Source: ZC4RG17 sp036259475
Lineage (GTDB): Bacteria; Actinomycetota; Acidimicrobiia; Spongiisociales; ZC4RG35
Direction: 5' to 3'
DNA length: 48,110 nucleotides
Assembly: GCA_036259475.1 (NCBI GenBank)
Contig: DATABS010000106.1
Location: 1-48,110, forward strand
In this document: positions 30,642-40,973 of the stretch, piece by piece
How positions within the stretch are numbered: the stretch's first letter is position 1
Layout: every line of letters begins with the position of its first letter
Translations under genes and position numbers: made by a program
The notes under the pieces: model-generated
What the model was told of the DNA's origin: nothing
Database searches by the model: none
What the model saw: the letters and a program-made list of their open reading frames with translations, nothing else

Positions 30642-31234
30642 GCGACTACGACGATCGGCACCAGGACTACCTGGACGAGGACATTGGCGACGCCTACGAG
30701 ACGGTTCCGTCGGAGCAGGTCGTCGCCCAGGCGATCGATTCGCCGCATGCTCGAGCGTCGGTAGGTGAGTTGCAGGACATCGTCGAGGACCTGATCGCCC
30801 ACCTCCACGAGGCCAAGGCGATGCCGCTTTCGTCGAGTGTCCTCGTCGACCGGGAACAGTTCCTCGTCATGCTGGACAAGCTGCGCTCCGACCTTCCTGA
30901 CGAACTGCGGGCGGCCCGGTGGATGGTCCGGGAACGAGAGGCGTTCATCGCCCGGACCAACGAGAAGGCTCAGGACATCATCGACAAAGCCAAAGTGGAG
31001 TCCCAGCGTCTCGTGTCCGAGTCCCACGTCGTCGCCGAGGCGGTGGAGGAGGCGAACATATTGGTTCGTCGCGCCGAGGGGGAGGCCCGGCGGCTGCGGC
31101 TCGAGGCCGAAGACGACATCGAGCGCTCTCTCGAACGGGTCGAGAACCTGCTCAGCGAACTGCTGGGCAAGGTGCACTACTCGCGCGAGGAGTTGCACCG
31201 GGCGCGGCCCAAGCCACCAGACGTACCGTTGTGA
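30638..31234 (+). CDS. sepIVA: SepIVA-like DivIVA-type coiled-coil septation protein
   Basis: A 198-residue acidic protein, largely helical. A DivIVA-like N-terminal segment (AKAMPLSSSVLVDREQFLVML, then RSDLPDELRAARWMV) precedes a coiled coil (AQDIIDKAKVESQRLVSESHVV to SLERVENLLSELL). The segments line up with mycobacterial SepIVA (Rv2927c), including the position of the QRLVS...VVA...A.RLR pattern, and the gene also lies next to the DUF177 gene as in mycobacteria. SepIVA is needed for septation and polar growth. The assignment rests on my recall of that protein, so it is moderately firm. Confidence 0.75.
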   Translation: MSDYDDRHQDYLDEDIGDAYETVPSEQVVAQAIDSPHARASVGELQDIVEDLIAHLHEAKAMPLSSSVLVDREQFLVMLDKLRSDLPDELRAARWMVREREAFIARTNEKAQDIIDKAKVESQRLVSESHVVAEAVEEANILVRRAEGEARRLRLEAEDDIERSLERVENLLSELLGKVHYSREELHRARPKPPDVPL

Positions 31235-31731
31235 GCCAACTCCGGTTTCCTGTAGCCGACCTGGTCGGAAGGCCGGGCGAGAGGCGGACGGTGGAGGGCG
31301 AACTGGACCTCGACGTCCGGGTAGGGGAGTCGAGGGTGGAAGGCCCGGCCCGGGTCCGGGCGGTACTCGAGGGAATCGCCGACGGAGTCCTGGCCCGCTT
31401 CGGGGCCACCGCCGACGCCCGACTCGTCTGCACCCGCTGTCTCGTCGAGTGGGATGCCGAGGTGTCGACCTCGGCGGTTCAGGTGTATGAGCCGGAGCCC
31501 GATGAGGATGGCTACGCCCTGGGCGCCGACGACACCGTCGATCTCGCCGGTCCGGTGCGCGATGAGATCACGCTCGCCGTGCCGGTCCGGCCACTGTGTC
31601 GCCCCGACTGTGCGGGACTTTGCCCCTCGTGCGGAACCGACTTGAATAGGGACCCCTGCGGCGGCCACGACGAGCCGGCGAGCTCCCCCTTTGCCGTCTT
31701 GCAGGAACTGTTCGATTCCCCGGACCACTGA
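31231..31731 (+). CDS. DUF177 (YceD) family protein
   Basis: A 166-residue protein of the family encoded just before rpmF in most bacteria and implicated in 23S rRNA maturation or accumulation. Visible marks are CTRCLVEW in the middle and the C-terminal LCRPDCAGLCPSCGTDLN cysteine cluster, probably a zinc site. The GTG at 31231 overlaps the previous stop (GTGA) and excludes the upstream frame, which shadows the SepIVA-like gene. It precedes rpmF by 19 bp. Confidence 0.9.
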   Translation: MSQLRFPVADLVGRPGERRTVEGELDLDVRVGESRVEGPARVRAVLEGIADGVLARFGATADARLVCTRCLVEWDAEVSTSAVQVYEPEPDEDGYALGADDTVDLAGPVRDEITLAVPVRPLCRPDCAGLCPSCGTDLNRDPCGGHDEPASSPFAVLQELFDSPDH

Positions 31732-31750
31732 AGACGGAGGAGTGCTGCTC

Positions 31751-31927
31751 ATGGCGGTGCCCAAGAAGAAAATGTCGCGTCGACGCACCCGGCAGCGCAA
31801 GGCGGCCTGGAAGGTGGATCGCCCCACCATGTCGACCTGCCCGCAGTGCAAGGCGCCCAAGCTGCCACACCGGGCATGTCCCAATTGCGGCCACTACAAG
31901 GGCAGGGAAGTCCTAGAGGTCGACTGA
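31751..31927 (+). CDS. rpmF: 50S ribosomal protein L32, zinc-ribbon form
   Basis: Fifty-eight residues beginning MAVPKKKMSRRRTRQRKA, the L32 signature, with Cys30/Cys33 and Cys43/Cys46 forming a zinc ribbon. GGAGGAG lies about 9 nt upstream of the ATG at 31751, which decides the start. Sits in the classical DUF177-rpmF-plsX-rnc order, 4 bp before plsX. Confidence 0.96.
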   Translation: MAVPKKKMSRRRTRQRKAAWKVDRPTMSTCPQCKAPKLPHRACPNCGHYKGREVLEVD

Positions 31928-31931
31928 GCGA

Positions 31932-32903
31932 GTGTCCCGAATCGCCCTCGACGCCATGGGGGGAGACCATGCCCCCGCCCACCCGGTAGCGGGAGCGGTC
32001 GCGGCGGCCGAGGCGGGCGTCGACGTGGTCCTCGTCGGCGACGAGGAAGCCATCAAGGTCGAACTGGACGTGTTCGGCGTTTCCCTGCCGATCGTCCACG
32101 CTCCTCAGGTGATCGGCATGGGTGACGACCCGGCGCGCGCATTGCGCGAGAAGCCCAATTCATCGGTGTCGGTCGCCGCGCGCCTTCTCACCACAGGAGA
32201 GGCGGACGGCTTCGTCTCCGCCGGCTCCACCGGGGCGGCGATGGCCGCAGCCGCCATCCTCGTCGGCCGGATTCCGGGGGTGAAGCGCCCCTCCATCGCC
32301 TCGATCTGGCCCACCCGACCCTCCCCGACGGTGGTTCTCGACTCGGGCGCCAACCCCGACGTCAAGGCCGTCCATCTGCTGCAGTTCGCCCAGATGGGGG
32401 CGGTGGCCGCCGAGATCTTCCTGGACATGTCCAAGCCGCGGGTTGGGCTGTTGTCCAATGGAGAGGAGAAGGGCAAGGGGCGGGACCTGGAACGGGCCGC
32501 CTATGTCTTGCTGTCCGACTCCGGACTCAACTTCGTGGGGAACGTCGAGGGACGGGACGTGGGGACGGACCGGGCCGACGTGATCGTCACCGACGGGTTC
32601 ACCGGCAACATCTTCCTCAAAGCAGTCGAGGGCGCCGCCCGGATGGTGATAGCCCTCACCGCCGAGGCGATCTCCCACCTCGATACGGCGGGACAGGCGC
32701 AGGTCGCTCCCGTGCTCGCGGAGCTCCGCAGCCGGCTCGACCCGGAGACGTACGGCGGCGGCCACCTACTGGGTGTCAAGGGAGCCGTCGTGATCGGCCA
32801 CGGCTCGTCCTCGGCCCGTTCGATCGCCAACGCTTTGCAGCTGGCCCGCGACGGCGCCGAGGCCGACCTGGTCGGCCGCCTCGCCGACCGGGTCGGCGGC
32901 TGA
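31932..32903 (+). CDS. plsX: Phosphate acyltransferase PlsX
   Basis: Makes acyl-phosphate from acyl-ACP, the substrate of PlsY (gene at 632 in this window). The 323 residues begin with the family motif IALDAMGGDHAP, followed by EKPNSSVSVAARLL, SAGSTGAAMAAA, VLDSGANPDVK, LLSNGEEKGKG and VTDGFTGNIFLK. Starts with GTG 4 bp after rpmF; its stop shares a base with the rnc start (TGATG). No unusual features. Confidence 0.96.
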   Translation: MSRIALDAMGGDHAPAHPVAGAVAAAEAGVDVVLVGDEEAIKVELDVFGVSLPIVHAPQVIGMGDDPARALREKPNSSVSVAARLLTTGEADGFVSAGSTGAAMAAAAILVGRIPGVKRPSIASIWPTRPSPTVVLDSGANPDVKAVHLLQFAQMGAVAAEIFLDMSKPRVGLLSNGEEKGKGRDLERAAYVLLSDSGLNFVGNVEGRDVGTDRADVIVTDGFTGNIFLKAVEGAARMVIALTAEAISHLDTAGQAQVAPVLAELRSRLDPETYGGGHLLGVKGAVVIGHGSSSARSIANALQLARDGAEADLVGRLADRVGG

Positions 32904-33571
32904 TGGACGATCGTCTCGAAAAGGCACTCGGACACGCCTTCTCCGACGCCTCGATCCTCCAGGAAGCCCTGACCCACAGTTCCTACGCCTCCGAGCATCC
33001 CGGCACGGGTCACAACGAGCGTTTCGAGTTCCTCGGCGACGCCGTCCTGCAACTCGCCGTCACCGAGTTCCTCTTCGCCACCTATCCCCACCTGCCCGAG
33101 GGACAGATGGCCAAGATCAGGGCCGCATCGGTCAGCGGCGTCGAGTTGACCGCCGTCGCCCACACCCTCGACCTGGGCGCGCACCTCCGCCTCGGACGGG
33201 GCGAGGAGGCCTCAGGGGGCCGGGAGAAGCAGTCGATACTGGCCGACGCCATGGAGGCGCTGCTGGCAGCTATCTACCTCGATGCCGGCTACCCCACTGC
33301 CCGGCGCATCATCCTGGAGTTGTGGGAGGAGCGGATCCGAGCGAAGGCGACCTCGCCCGGTCGCCTCGACTACAAGACCCGCCTCCAGGAGCTCCTCGCC
33401 GCCGACCAGCGCCGTCCCGACTACGAACTGGAGGCGGACGGCCCCGACCACGCCCGGATCTTCACCGCCGTCGTGCGGGTCGACGGGGCCGTGTGGGGTA
33501 GGGGAGTGGGACGCTCGAAGAAGGAGGCGGAACAGGATGCGGCCCGCCAGGCCCTGGAGATGCGCTCCTAG
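32903..33571 (+). CDS. rnc: Ribonuclease III
   Basis: Double-stranded RNA endonuclease that processes rRNA precursors and structured RNAs. The 222 residues comprise the RNase III domain, with signature NERFEFLGDAVL at residues 38-49 and ADAMEALLAAIYLD for the second metal site. A C-terminal dsRNA-binding domain follows (DYKTRLQELLAA to SKKEAEQDAARQAL). The last 4 bp overlap the end of the convergent SpoIIM gene. In mycobacteria rnc is followed directly by mutM; here a 6.5-kb membrane-protein region intervenes. Confidence 0.96.
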   Translation: MDDRLEKALGHAFSDASILQEALTHSSYASEHPGTGHNERFEFLGDAVLQLAVTEFLFATYPHLPEGQMAKIRAASVSGVELTAVAHTLDLGAHLRLGRGEEASGGREKQSILADAMEALLAAIYLDAGYPTARRIILELWEERIRAKATSPGRLDYKTRLQELLAADQRRPDYELEADGPDHARIFTAVVRVDGAVWGRGVGRSKKEAEQDAARQALEMRS

Positions 33572-34527
33572 TAGCCCTCACGGCGCCCGCGCCACCAAAA
33601 GAGCGCCCAGAAAACGCCGCCCAGCACGACGCCGATGACCGCGGTAGGCACCAAGGACATCCCGACCCGGCTGGCGTATCCCTCCACCAGACCCGCCACG
33701 ACGAGCCACGGGGCGGTGCCGGCCGCGATCAGGAGTGAATCGCGCCCCTCGATCGCCATCGATTCCATCCGGGTTCGGTGACCGGGGCGGAGCATCGCCC
33801 GGCCCAGGCTCAGTCCCGCCGCCCCGGCGATGACGATGCACGAGAGTTCGAGGATCCCGTGCGCCAGCGTCGCCTCGCCCAGTAGGTCGAGGTTGCCGGC
33901 ACCGGCCGCCAAGCCGGTGAGACCGCCGAAGAGCACACCGTTGTAGCCGATGAGGAGGGCGGTGCCGACGCCCCAGGTGATGCCGGCGACGAAGGCGGTG
34001 AGAGCCACCCGGATGTTGTTGGTGAGGACGAACGTGCTGAAGCCGGCCAGGCCGACCGCTCCCAGGCCCTGGTCGGTCGAATCCGCCTCCGTCACCCAGA
34101 GGAACTCGGGCGGAACCAGGCTCGCCACCGCCTCGGGAGACGACATCGCCCACAGCGCCATGATCGCGGCCGGTACCACCAGCACGGCGGCGGCCAGCGA
34201 CAGGGGACGACGGCGTTCCCACAGCAGCATCCAATAGCGGTCGGCGAAGAAGTCGATGAGGTTGCCTCTGCGGGTCGAGCGCTCGTAGATCAGCCCTTGG
34301 CCCTGTCGCACAGAGGCTTCCAACCGGTCGATCAGGGGGCTGTCGGGAAACCGGCGGCGGGCGGCGACGAGGTCGGCGGCGGTTGCCCGGTAGAGGGCGG
34401 CGAGCCGCCGGATCTTGCGGCCACCGAGGCGCTCAGGGCGATGTCCCGCCTCTTTCAGGAGACCGTCGAACTCGTCCCAGCGGGGCTGGCGGTCCTCCTC
34501 GAACCGACGTAGCGTGTCCACATGCAC
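33568..34527 (-). CDS. SpoIIM-family (stage II sporulation protein M-like) membrane protein
   Basis: A 319-residue protein: a soluble N-terminal third (FEEDRQPRWDEFDGLL, RLAALYRATAADL), then five or six membrane helices from about residue 105. The family motif LAHGILELSCIVIAGAAGLSLG is present. Despite the name, the family is widespread in non-sporulating actinobacteria, always near RDD, MoxR and DUF58 genes; a role in envelope assembly is suspected. The GTG at 34527 overlaps the start of the divergent RDD gene, so the true start may be a slightly later codon, such as the GTG at 34521. Confidence 0.88.
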   Translation of the reverse strand: MHVDTLRRFEEDRQPRWDEFDGLLKEAGHRPERLGGRKIRRLAALYRATAADLVAARRRFPDSPLIDRLEASVRQGQGLIYERSTRRGNLIDFFADRYWMLLWERRRPLSLAAAVLVVPAAIMALWAMSSPEAVASLVPPEFLWVTEADSTDQGLGAVGLAGFSTFVLTNNIRVALTAFVAGITWGVGTALLIGYNGVLFGGLTGLAAGAGNLDLLGEATLAHGILELSCIVIAGAAGLSLGRAMLRPGHRTRMESMAIEGRDSLLIAAGTAPWLVVAGLVEGYASRVGMSLVPTAVIGVVLGGVFWALFWWRGRREGY

Positions 34528-35253
34528 CTCGACGATCGTCTCACCATCGAAACCCCCGAAGGGGTGTCGATCGACGTGACGCTAGCCGGGCTCGGATCCC
34601 GTTTCGGAGCCGCCGCGGTGGATCTCCTCATCCAGGGTATCCTGCTGCTGGCCGTGCTGCTCGCCCTCAGCCTGGCCGGATCGGCCGTCTCCAACGACCT
34701 GGGCGTGTTCCTGATGGGACTCGGCACCCTCATCATCGCCACGGTGGTGATCGGCTATTACATCGTCTTCGAGGCGCTCAACGGGGGACGGACACCGGGC
34801 AAGGCGGCGTTCGGGCTGCGGGTGGGCACGGTCGACGGAAGCGCCCTCTCGCTGTCGGCGGTGTTGCTCCGCACTCTGATGCGCCTCGTCGATTTCCTTC
34901 CCGCCGCCTACGCCGTGGGAGCCATTTCGATCGTCGCCACCCGGCGGAACCAGCGGCTGGGTGACCTGGTGGCCAACACGGTGGTGATCCGCGACCGGGT
35001 CGGCCGCTCCGCCATGCGGCCCCAGGACGCCACGCCGGTCGAGGGCTGGGACGCCTCCACGGTCTCGCAGCAAGAGGTAGCCCTGGTGCGGCGGTTCGTC
35101 GAACGACGCTCCGGCCTCACTTCCGAGGCGAGATCTCGCCTCGCCGCCGAGCTCGCCGGCCGGATTCGCCCCAAAGTGGGCGGGGGTGGGGCGCTGGGCG
35201 ACGAGGAGTTCCTCGTCCAGCTCCTGGCCGAGAAGCTGAGCCGCGAGCGGTAG
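34522..35253 (+). CDS. RDD-family membrane protein
   Basis: A 243-residue protein with the family's helices: GLGSRFGAAAVDLLIQGILLLAV (the R and D that name the family), IIATVVIGYYIVFEALNGGRTPGKAAFGLRV and LLRTLMRLVDFLPAAY, then RNQRLGDLVANTVV. A soluble helical tail of about 80 residues follows. Function unknown, possibly transport. It diverges from the SpoIIM gene with overlapping start codons and ends convergent to the DUF58 gene, 48 bp away. Confidence 0.9.
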   Translation: MHLDDRLTIETPEGVSIDVTLAGLGSRFGAAAVDLLIQGILLLAVLLALSLAGSAVSNDLGVFLMGLGTLIIATVVIGYYIVFEALNGGRTPGKAAFGLRVGTVDGSALSLSAVLLRTLMRLVDFLPAAYAVGAISIVATRRNQRLGDLVANTVVIRDRVGRSAMRPQDATPVEGWDASTVSQQEVALVRRFVERRSGLTSEARSRLAAELAGRIRPKVGGGGALGDEEFLVQLLAEKLSRER

Positions 35254-35301
35254 GCGGCGCCGGACGGCGGTGTGGCTGGTCCACGGAACGCGTTGCGGCC
35301 G

Positions 35302-36548
35302 CTACAGCCGAGCCCGCCGCTTGGCCCTCAGATAGACGCTGACACAACGCCGGGGGAGCTGCTCGGCGGGCACGTCGACCACGGTGGCACCGTAGCCGGT
35401 GAGGGTCGACGCCACCGATCGTCGGGACTTCTCGATGTCGACCGCCACCGCCGTGCGGAAGGCGTCGGCTGCCTGGCGCGCCGGGGTGGACAGAGCCGCC
35501 GCCACCGCCGGGTCCGACACCCCGGCCACCGCGAAGGAGTGATGCCGGGAGAGAATCGGGATTGCTTCCAGAAGCGGACGGGAGGCGGTCTCCTCGAGAA
35601 GGTCGGTCAGCAACAGTACGAAGGCTCGTTTGTTGTGGGCGATCGTCCGGAAGGCGAGCTCGAAGTCGCTTTCGGTCGGATTGGGCTCCAGGTCGTGGAT
35701 CGCCGTCACCACGACATCACCCCCATCCCGCCGCGGCGACATCCGGCGGCGAATCGAACCGTCGAATGCGATGAGGCCGATGCGGTCGCCGACGACATCC
35801 GCCACCGCCGCCACGGCCGCCGCCGCGTCCACCGCCACATCGAGGCGCGTCCGCTCGGTCCCGTCTCCCACAGGGGCCATCATCAACCGGCCGGTGTCCA
35901 ACAGAACCAGCACCTCCCTCTCTTGTTCCACCCGATAAGTGTTCGACATGGGCGTCCCCAGCCGGGCCGTGGCTCGCCAGTTGACCTGGCGAATGTCGTC
36001 GTCGGGGAGGTACTCGCGGATCGACTCGAGCTCGGTGCCCAATCCCAGGGGCCCGCGGCTGCGGCGCGACGTGTCGCCGAAGCGGCCCAGGCGCACTTCG
36101 GTGGCGATGCGGCGGGCGGCCGGCATGTTCGGATAGACGACGACTTTGGTCTCCTCTCCGGCCCGGTGGTACCAGCGACCCAGCCCGAATGGGCCTTCCC
36201 TTCTGGTGGCGACGGCCGGTATGGCGTGGGAGCCGCGCCGGAGCGCGGTGATCGTGGCCGTCAGGCCACCCGCTCCCTGGTTCGGATGGATCCGGAGGTC
36301 CGGCGACTGGGCGAGCTTCACGGCCGTGGCTCGACTGGGCGACACCTCGACGGAGATCGTCGAGGCGACGCCCCGCGACAGCACGGGAGGAACCGACACG
36401 GCCACCTCCGGGACGCCCCGCGCCTGCCAGGCGTCGGTGACGACCACCGCCAGTGCGATCAGAAAGAGAACGACGGCTGCGCCGGCGGGCAGGATGAGCC
36501 CGGAGAGGGCGGTTGCCCCCAGCACCGCGATGCCGCGGCGGGTGATGC

Positions 36549-36552
<4 letters not shown>
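35302..36552 (-). CDS. DUF58 domain protein
   Basis: A 416-residue protein with two N-terminal membrane helices (GIAVLGATALSGLILP, AAVVLFLIALAVVV). An immunoglobulin-like stretch comes next, then the DUF58 core (GTELESIREYLPDDDIRQVNWRATARLG), and a von Willebrand factor A-like region with VLVLLDTGRLM. The family always travels with MoxR AAA+ ATPases, which are thought to act on it as chaperone or remodeller. Its ATG overlaps the moxR stop by 4 bp. Confidence 0.9.
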
Positions 36553-37480
<928 letters not shown>

Positions 37481-37484
<4 letters not shown>

Positions 37485-38605
37485 TCCTTCTCCCGGTAGA
37501 GCGCTGCCAGTGCCCGGTCGGCTGCCACCAGGGCCTCGTCGCTGTCGTCGTTGCCCAGCAAGGCGTCGATCGCCTCCTCGTCCAGGCCGGCCGAGCCGGC
37601 GACCGCCGAGTGGTCGGACTCCTCTGATCGTTGCCGGAGCCGAAGGCGTCCCTCCTCGCGAATGACGGCGAGAGCCTCGGCCGTCTCGCCGGAACGGGCC
37701 ATCATCCCGGCTACGGCATCCAGATAGGCCTCCCGGCCCGGCGGGAGTCGCCGGACGATGTCATACGGCGGCCCAAAGCGCCGCCCGTAGGCGATGAGGG
37801 CGAGCAGGGTGACGACACCGCCAAGGAACAGCGCTACCTTCACCCGGGGAGGGATGGCAGCCAGGATGCCTCCGCCTTCGATGAAACCGTGACGGAACTC
37901 GTCGAACGCCACGGTGGTGACGGGGTCGATCATTCCGACGGCGGCAACCGCCGAGCCCGAACGACCGATGCCGTCGTTGTGCAGCGGCTGGGAGTCTGCC
38001 AGCCACAAGAAGACGCCTTGACCGACGGCTCGATAACTGCCGACGACGGTGCCGTCGGGAGCGGTCAAGAACGGAGCGTCCACCCCGCTGATCTCCAGGG
38101 CGCCGAAGCCGGACAGCGTCACGGTCGATCCCGACGCCTGCCCGGTGACATCACCAACCATTTCGGCGTGAGACGCTCCGTCGGACTGCCACTCGGGAGG
38201 GTGGTCGATGAGACGTTCGACCATCGCCGCCTGCCCGGCGACGAGCACACGGCCGCCGTCGCGGAGAAAGCGATCAACCGCGTTCAGTTCGGAGGTCGAG
38301 TACTCGGATTCGCCCACGTCGACGATGACCAGCGACCCGGCCGGATCGAGGCCGGCTTCGTCGAGGGGGACGCGGAGCCGGCTGACCTGGTAGCCGAGAC
38401 GTTCGAGCATGCCTGCCGTAGCCGCCGATCCCATCTCGGTGGTCACGAAGCTGGAGCCGTCAGGCCCCGACACTCCACCGTCGGTGGCGAATCGCGAAAC
38501 CACCCACACAACGACGTTGAGGGCCAGTACGGCAGCCGCCAACCAGATGAGGATGCGTCGAATTCTGCGTCCCTGATCGGTGATCGTGGTGGAGGGGGGT
38601 ATCAC
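37481..38605 (-). CDS. DUF4350 domain membrane protein
   Basis: A 374-residue protein with a membrane helix near residues 19-37 (ILIWLAAAVLALNVVVWVV). The DUF4350 extracytoplasmic domain follows (GMLERLGYQVSRLRVPL, SLVIVDVGESEYSTSELNAV, LRDGGRVLVAG), a GATase-like fold without obvious catalytic residues. A second helix near residue 255 (VALFLGGVVTLLALIAY) leads to a helical cytoplasmic tail. It is a fixed partner of the MoxR-DUF58 operon in actinobacteria. It overlaps both adjacent genes by 4 bp. Confidence 0.88.
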
Positions 38606-39204
38606 CGCGCCGTCTCGCCCAGCAAGGAAGCGGTCATCTGACGGACCATCTCCGGGTCTGCGTCGGTGGATGGCCGGTCGCCGTACACGACGGCGTCGAA
38701 ACGATCAACGACGCGGGTGAACTCGGTGGAGCCGAGCGACTCGGCGACGGTGCCCGAAGTGGTGCCGGGACGAAGGTCGATGAGTTCCGCCCGGTCGAGG
38801 CGAACGAGGGCCGCCTGGAAGAGAAGCCGCATGGCCAAAGCATGGTCGCCGCGCGCCTCGGCTTGTTCCGCGCGGGCTTCCAGCTCGGCGGGATCGATCC
38901 CCCGGGCAGCTTCATGCTCGCGGCGGATTCGCTCATCGATCCGGCGAGCTCGTCTGCGACCCAGGTTGGCGGTAACGACAACCGCCGTGACGAGCAGGAC
39001 GCCGCCGACGAGAAGGGCCATCACCACCGGACCGCCGACGAATTCGGACACGGCGGTGAGCCATTCGACGAAGCGGACCCAGGCTCGCTCGAGGAAGTCG
39101 ATGACCCGGGTCCACCAGGGGGTTCCCAGGCGGTACTTGGCCTGGGCGAGTTCGTCGGCGATCGCTCGGGCAATCTCATCCGGCGGGGGAGGGTCTCCCC
39201 TCAT
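38602..39204 (-). CDS. DUF4129 domain membrane protein
   Basis: A 200-residue protein with one central membrane helix (VVMALLVGGVLLVTAVVVTANLG). After an Arg-rich stretch comes the DUF4129 signature (EQAEARGDHALAMRLLFQAALVRLDRAELIDLRPGTT and FTRVVDRFDAVVYG). The N-terminus carries an amphipathic WWTRVIDFLERAWVRFVEWL segment. The domain often caps transglutaminase-like proteins; the catalytic domain is absent here. Second gene of the operon, overlapping both neighbours by 4 bp. Confidence 0.87.
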   Translation of the reverse strand: MRGDPPPPDEIARAIADELAQAKYRLGTPWWTRVIDFLERAWVRFVEWLTAVSEFVGGPVVMALLVGGVLLVTAVVVTANLGRRRARRIDERIRREHEAARGIDPAELEARAEQAEARGDHALAMRLLFQAALVRLDRAELIDLRPGTTSGTVAESLGSTEFTRVVDRFDAVVYGDRPSTDADPEMVRQMTASLLGETAR

Positions 39205-40106
39205 CGGCCGTCGGGGGCGCCCAGACCGAACGGGTCGTCGTCAGACGTGGTGTGAGTGGGACTGGCGCTCTCCATCCGCTCCAGGTCCCGGGCCATCAGC
39301 TCGAGGTCGTAGCCCTCCTTGCGAACCCTCAAGTCGAAGTAGATGATCGTCACCATGGCGGCCAGGAACGGCGCCGAGATCACCGACACGATCGAGGAGC
39401 CGACGATGGCGGGCAGAAACGAGATCTGCTCGCCGTTGACGGCGCCGACGATCGTCAGCACCGACGTGACCGCCCCGACGATCTGGCTGACGACGACGTA
39501 GAGCAGGTAGGCGAGAACGACCGCACCCAGGACCGGCCAGAACCGTCCTTTGACGAGCCGGTAGGAGCGGCCGAGGGCCGCCACCGGCCCGAGTCGTTCG
39601 GTGACGAGCGCCGCCGGCGAGACCGTCCACATCGTGAAGAGAAAGATCCCCGGTACGAGACAAAAGATCAGCCCGATTCCCGACCCGAGGGACAGGAGGA
39701 TGGTTGAGAGCATCAGGGGGAAGAAGCGCCGGGCGCCGGCCCGCAGCGAGACCCTCCAGTCGGGCTCCTCTCCCTGCATCGCCTGGGCCAGGGCGGTGAT
39801 CGATGCCCCCTGCACCAGGACCGATCCCAGGAAGGAGAGGATCCCCGTGAGAGCCAGCACCGAGTAGATCGGGATGAGCGGCTCGAACACCTCCATTGCG
39901 GTGGCGTCAGGGTCCACGACGAGCATGGTGGCGAGATCGAGCGGCCCGACGGCGGCCGTGGCGATCAGTTCGACCACCGCGATCGGCCCGAGAACCATGG
40001 CGGAGATCTTGATGAGAGTGAGGAAGTTGTTGCGGTAGAGGCGGATGGCGCCATCGACCATCTCGCCGACGCCGAGAGGTCGCAGATCGGGCCGGGCACT
40101 CTCCAT
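39201..40106 (-). CDS. Polytopic membrane protein, glycerophosphodiester phosphodiesterase membrane-domain type
   Basis: A 301-residue protein with about six helices (ISAMVLGPIAVVELIATAAV, SVLALTGILSFLGSVLV, LMLSTILLSLGSGIGLIFCLV, VLGAVVLAYLLYVVVSQIV, IVGSSIVSVISAPFLAAMV). The N-terminal PLGVGEMVDGAIRLYRNNF motif is typical of actinobacterial proteins at the head of DUF4129-MoxR operons. No catalytic domain is present and its job is unknown. First gene of the leftward operon; it diverges from mutM with 23 bp between starts. Confidence 0.84.
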   Translation of the reverse strand: MESARPDLRPLGVGEMVDGAIRLYRNNFLTLIKISAMVLGPIAVVELIATAAVGPLDLATMLVVDPDATAMEVFEPLIPIYSVLALTGILSFLGSVLVQGASITALAQAMQGEEPDWRVSLRAGARRFFPLMLSTILLSLGSGIGLIFCLVPGIFLFTMWTVSPAALVTERLGPVAALGRSYRLVKGRFWPVLGAVVLAYLLYVVVSQIVGAVTSVLTIVGAVNGEQISFLPAIVGSSIVSVISAPFLAAMVTIIYFDLRVRKEGYDLELMARDLERMESASPTHTTSDDDPFGLGAPDGR

Positions 40107-40129
40107 CGGCCGGTACGGTAGCGGATCGC

Positions 40130-40960
40130 ATGCCCGAGCTTCCCGAGGTGGAGACCACCCGCCGCCACATCGCCCCCGCCCTCGAGGGCACCCGGATCGT
40201 CTTCGTCGAACTGGGCCGCGACCGCATGGCTCGACGCAACATGCGCCCCACCGACGTGGTCGACCGCCTCACCGGCAGAAAGGTCGGCAAGGTGAGACGT
40301 CGCGGCAAGTTTCTCCTCATCGAGGTAGAGGGGGATCTCACCTGGGTCATCCACCTGGGCATGTCGGGGCGCATGCAGGTGGCGGCTCCGGGCGACGAGC
40401 GGCCACCGCACACGCACCTCGCGGTGATCACCGACGCAGGCGACGAGGTTCGTCTCATCGACCCGCGCACGTTCGGATTCGTCGCCGTGTTCACGCCCGA
40501 GGAACTGGCGGCGGATTCCCTCTCCGGGCTCGGTCCCGATGCCCTCGACTCGCTTCCCGACGTCACCACCCTTGCCCGCCGATTGGAAGGCCGCCGGGCG
40601 GCGATCAAGGCGCTCCTCCTCGATCAGCGGATCCTGGCCGGACTGGGCAACATCTATGCCGACGAGGTCCTCTTCCGCGCCGGCGTCCGGCCCACGAGAC
40701 CGGCCGGAGAGGTCACCGTCGAAGAGCTGCGTGCTCTGCTCGCCGCCATACCCGAGGTCCTGGCGGCCGGTGTAGAGATGGGCGGGACTTCGCTCGGCGA
40801 CCTCGCCTATCTCCTTCCGGACGGACGGGCGGGGGAGTACCTCGACCGCCTCGCCGTGTACGGCCGGACCGGGGAGCCCTGCCTCGTCTGCGGCACGCCC
40901 ATCGAGCGGGTGGTGGTCGCCCAGCGATCGAGCCACTTCTGCCCGCGCTGTCAGACGTGA
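40130..40960 (+). CDS. mutM: Formamidopyrimidine-DNA glycosylase
   Basis: Bifunctional glycosylase/AP lyase that removes 8-oxoguanine and ring-opened purines. The 276 residues begin with the catalytic PELPEVE (Pro2 nucleophile, Glu3). They contain Lys59 in GKFLLIEV, the LGMSGRM turn, the GLGNIYADEVLF helix-two-turn-helix and a C-terminal zinc finger CLVCGTPIERVVVAQRSSHFCPRC. TACGGT, ending 10 bp before the ATG, may be the -10 of a near-leaderless transcript. Followed after 13 bp by acyP and then smc-ftsY, as in mycobacteria. Confidence 0.95.
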   Translation: MPELPEVETTRRHIAPALEGTRIVFVELGRDRMARRNMRPTDVVDRLTGRKVGKVRRRGKFLLIEVEGDLTWVIHLGMSGRMQVAAPGDERPPHTHLAVITDAGDEVRLIDPRTFGFVAVFTPEELAADSLSGLGPDALDSLPDVTTLARRLEGRRAAIKALLLDQRILAGLGNIYADEVLFRAGVRPTRPAGEVTVEELRALLAAIPEVLAAGVEMGGTSLGDLAYLLPDGRAGEYLDRLAVYGRTGEPCLVCGTPIERVVVAQRSSHFCPRCQT

Positions 40961-40973
40961 CAGACTCGCGCGG

